Assembly (NCBI GenBank): GCA_032207245.1 | Contig: CM063510.1 | Coordinates: 155,952,448-156,016,447 of the forward strand | DNA from: Pardosa pseudoannulata | Lineage: Eukaryota > Arthropoda > Arachnida > Araneae > Lycosidae | DNA length: 64,000 nt | Reading direction: 5' to 3' | Shown here: in pieces, positions 62,385 to 64,000 of the stretch | Layout: every line of letters starts with the position of its first letter | How positions within the stretch are numbered: the first letter of the stretch is position 1 | Made by a program: the position numbers and the translations under genes | Notes under the pieces: model-generated | What the model was told of the DNA's origin: nothing | Databases searched by the model: none | The model's input: only the letters and a program-made list of their open reading frames with translations

Positions 62385-62540
62385 GAATCAACTTTAAGCA
62401 GGAAGTCCCGGTTTCGTTAGTTCTTGTGTAGTAAAACAGTGGACTGTAACTCTCCAAACCTAACCAAACCTTTCCACTGGTGCAGAATGTGCAAATTTCT
62501 TGTTTTACAGTGAAAAATTTTCAACCGATTTATTTTATTT
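62385..62540 (+). mobile_element. Diverged relative of the 61.6-kb SINE
   Basis: AAAACAGTGGACTGTAACTC, CCAAACCTAACCAAACCTTT and CACTGGTGCAGAATG align with AAAAAGTGGACTGTAGACCA, CCAAACCAAACCAAATCAGT and GCCAGCATGGATG. Upstream, GTCCCGGTTTCGTTAGTTCT may be a ruined box B region. It has the same orientation as the first copy, only ~700 bp away. Confidence 0.6.
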
Positions 62541-62945
62541 CAGATTGAATTGTGATAAGGCATTTAACCGGTTGAAAATATTTCGCTCACACACGAAAAA
62601 TCAGCGCATCCTTCAACGGGAAAACAAATCCTAAACTTAATCTGGTGCTTTTTCAACACGTATATATTGACGTGTGAGGAAAACCTTTTAAAATCTGGTT
62701 TTAAGCGAGAAAAAAAAATGCATAACTGCCAACAGAATATTTTCACACTATTAGAGTCATTTTCATTTGAAATACACAATACAACGTATAAAATACGTAG
62801 TACGTACGTATAAAATGCCATCCAGTTCTTAAAGTTATTTAAGAGTTATAATGGTATACTTAATTTTTTTGCATTACTCTTTTAGTTTTTGTTTATCAAT
62901 AAGTTCATTCATAATCTGCATATAATGCTAGTATAAAATGCCTAA
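62541..62945. other. Gene-free A+T-rich DNA
   Basis: An 85-codon minus-strand frame (62564-62821) has no recognisable family. Nothing else. Confidence 0.35.
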
Positions 62946-62955
62946 CATGTGCATC

Positions 62956-63028
62956 TGTGTATATATATGTGTGTGTGTATATATGCATATATATATACAC
63001 ACATATAGTATATATATACATATATGGC
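62956..63028. repeat. Short TATG/TA/CA microsatellite
   Basis: TATATATGTGTGTG then TATATACACACATATAG-type alternation. Confidence 0.85.
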
Positions 63029-63225
63029 GAGATATACACAGCAAGGGGTCTAGGCTGTTAGCTGCCTGCTTGCAGGTAGTATTTGGCCATCCCCTATTTT
63101 GGCGTGCAAGATAGTATTTAGCTTCTCCCTATCAATGCGTATACTTAGTAGATACTCTGTCGACTGCCCTAAAAATATGGCCATCTGCGTGCATGCACGT
63201 CTGCACACCTACTGGTATCACCTTT
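63029..63225. other. Less A+T-rich unassigned segment between microsatellites
   Basis: AAGGGGTCTAGGCTGTTAGC, TGCCTGCTTGCAGGTAGTAT and AGATAGTATTTAGCTTCTCC contain a loose internal repeat (GGTAGTATTTGGCCATCCCC versus AGATAGTATTTAGCTTCTCC, ~40 bp apart) and a palindrome CTGCTTGCAG. It may be a repeat fragment. Confidence 0.35.
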
Positions 63226-63379
63226 GTATGTATATATATATAGATATATATGCACATAGAAGCTATACGTACGTATAGTTACCATGTGTGTATAAATTAC
63301 GTATTATTACTTTATTGGTTTCCGTTCATTAATAATATACATACAAAACACTATAAAAATAAAATGCATAACATAGTAA

Positions 63380-63553
<174 letters not shown>

Positions 63554-64000
63554 ACCAGTTGATATTCTTGGCCGAACAAAAGCAAAGTTACTGGCTTTCT
63601 AGTTTTATCGGTATATGTTTATGTAAGGATGCCATTAAGCGAGGGATATTTATCTATGAAATGTGAAGGGTTTTTTTTTCTTACTGAAGTAAAATTTCAT
63701 TGTTTATGCTTTTTGGTCTCGTGACATGAACGTTGCCATTACCACCACAGCAGCTTTTACATTTTTATTTCTGATGCTTCCATCACTTTTTTTTTTGCTT
63801 TTTTTCATTCAAAACTGGAAACATATAATTGAAATTATTTTACACCATTAAGTAAAGACAAGTGGCTTTTTTTCTAAATTTGCTTCAAATTAAGGGGTGT
63901 CGGGGGAAGATCATGAATTGTGATTGCTTAAATTTGGTAATTCAGAGATGTTTGGTTAACGGATAATCAACACATTTCGTATGAAGAACACATAAATCTC
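63554..64000. other. Window end, gene-free DNA
   Basis: No recognisable element. Confidence 0.4.

Overview
The window looks like non-coding, repeat-dominated nuclear DNA from a large animal genome. It is strongly A+T-rich. (TA)n and (TATG)n microsatellites occur every few kilobases, and it is full of short non-autonomous DNA transposons (hAT, piggyBac, pogo/Tigger), tRNA-derived SINEs and tandem satellite blocks. Repeat motifs such as 'CCCGACAGACGTTGTCC' and 'CAGCCGTTTAGGAGGAGTTC' near 30.8-31.3 kb are, from memory, typical of arthropod interspersed repeats. An arthropod, possibly a chelicerate such as a spider, is my best guess, with low to moderate confidence. No prokaryotic operon, rRNA, true tRNA or CRISPR array was seen. 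Almost all longer open frames are read-throughs of TA repeats (poly Tyr-Ile) and are not genes.

Layout. 0-5.5 kb: TA microsatellites and a hAT-type element with a perfect 8-bp target duplication (597-1468). 5.5-7.7 kb: a 13-copy ~142-bp satellite that runs into a decayed transposase tail. 9.4-10.0 kb: a duplicated helix-turn-helix transposase relic. 10.6-12.1 kb: a piggyBac-type MITE and a Tigger element carrying the C-terminal part of its transposase. 12.7-15.9 kb: an ~8-copy ~235-bp array holding a second piggyBac-type MITE, a long hairpin, and a 4-copy 164-bp tandem repeat. 15.9-16.3 kb: a less A+T-rich block with splice-donor-like sites. 20.6-24.4 kb: a three-copy dispersed and tandem repeat. 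24.8-27.0 kb: pogo-like ends and a third piggyBac-type MITE. 30.8-34.5 kb: a tRNA-like repeat, then a hAT-like element interrupted by a full-length young SINE with a perfect 16-bp target duplication. 37.3-37.5 kb: the only clear CpG-rich island, with CCAAT and GC boxes. 39-46 kb and 53-56 kb: several copies of an inverted-repeat family that I could not classify ('CCTGCCAACTTTTACGG...'), some nested with piggyBac relics. 55.9-59.8 kb: an inverted pair of hAT transposase tails around another hAT MITE with a perfect target duplication. 61.6-62.5 kb: two related tRNA-type SINEs.

Host genes. I found no gene that can be named. Two short segments (51103-51264 minus, 52952-53068 plus) read like protein, are bounded by splice-like signals and are less A+T-rich than their surroundings. 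They are candidate exons only. With the CpG island at 37.3 kb they are the best hints of host function. The window gives no convincing evidence of a new multi-gene system. Its interest lies in the transposon families, their nesting order and their terminal palindromes.
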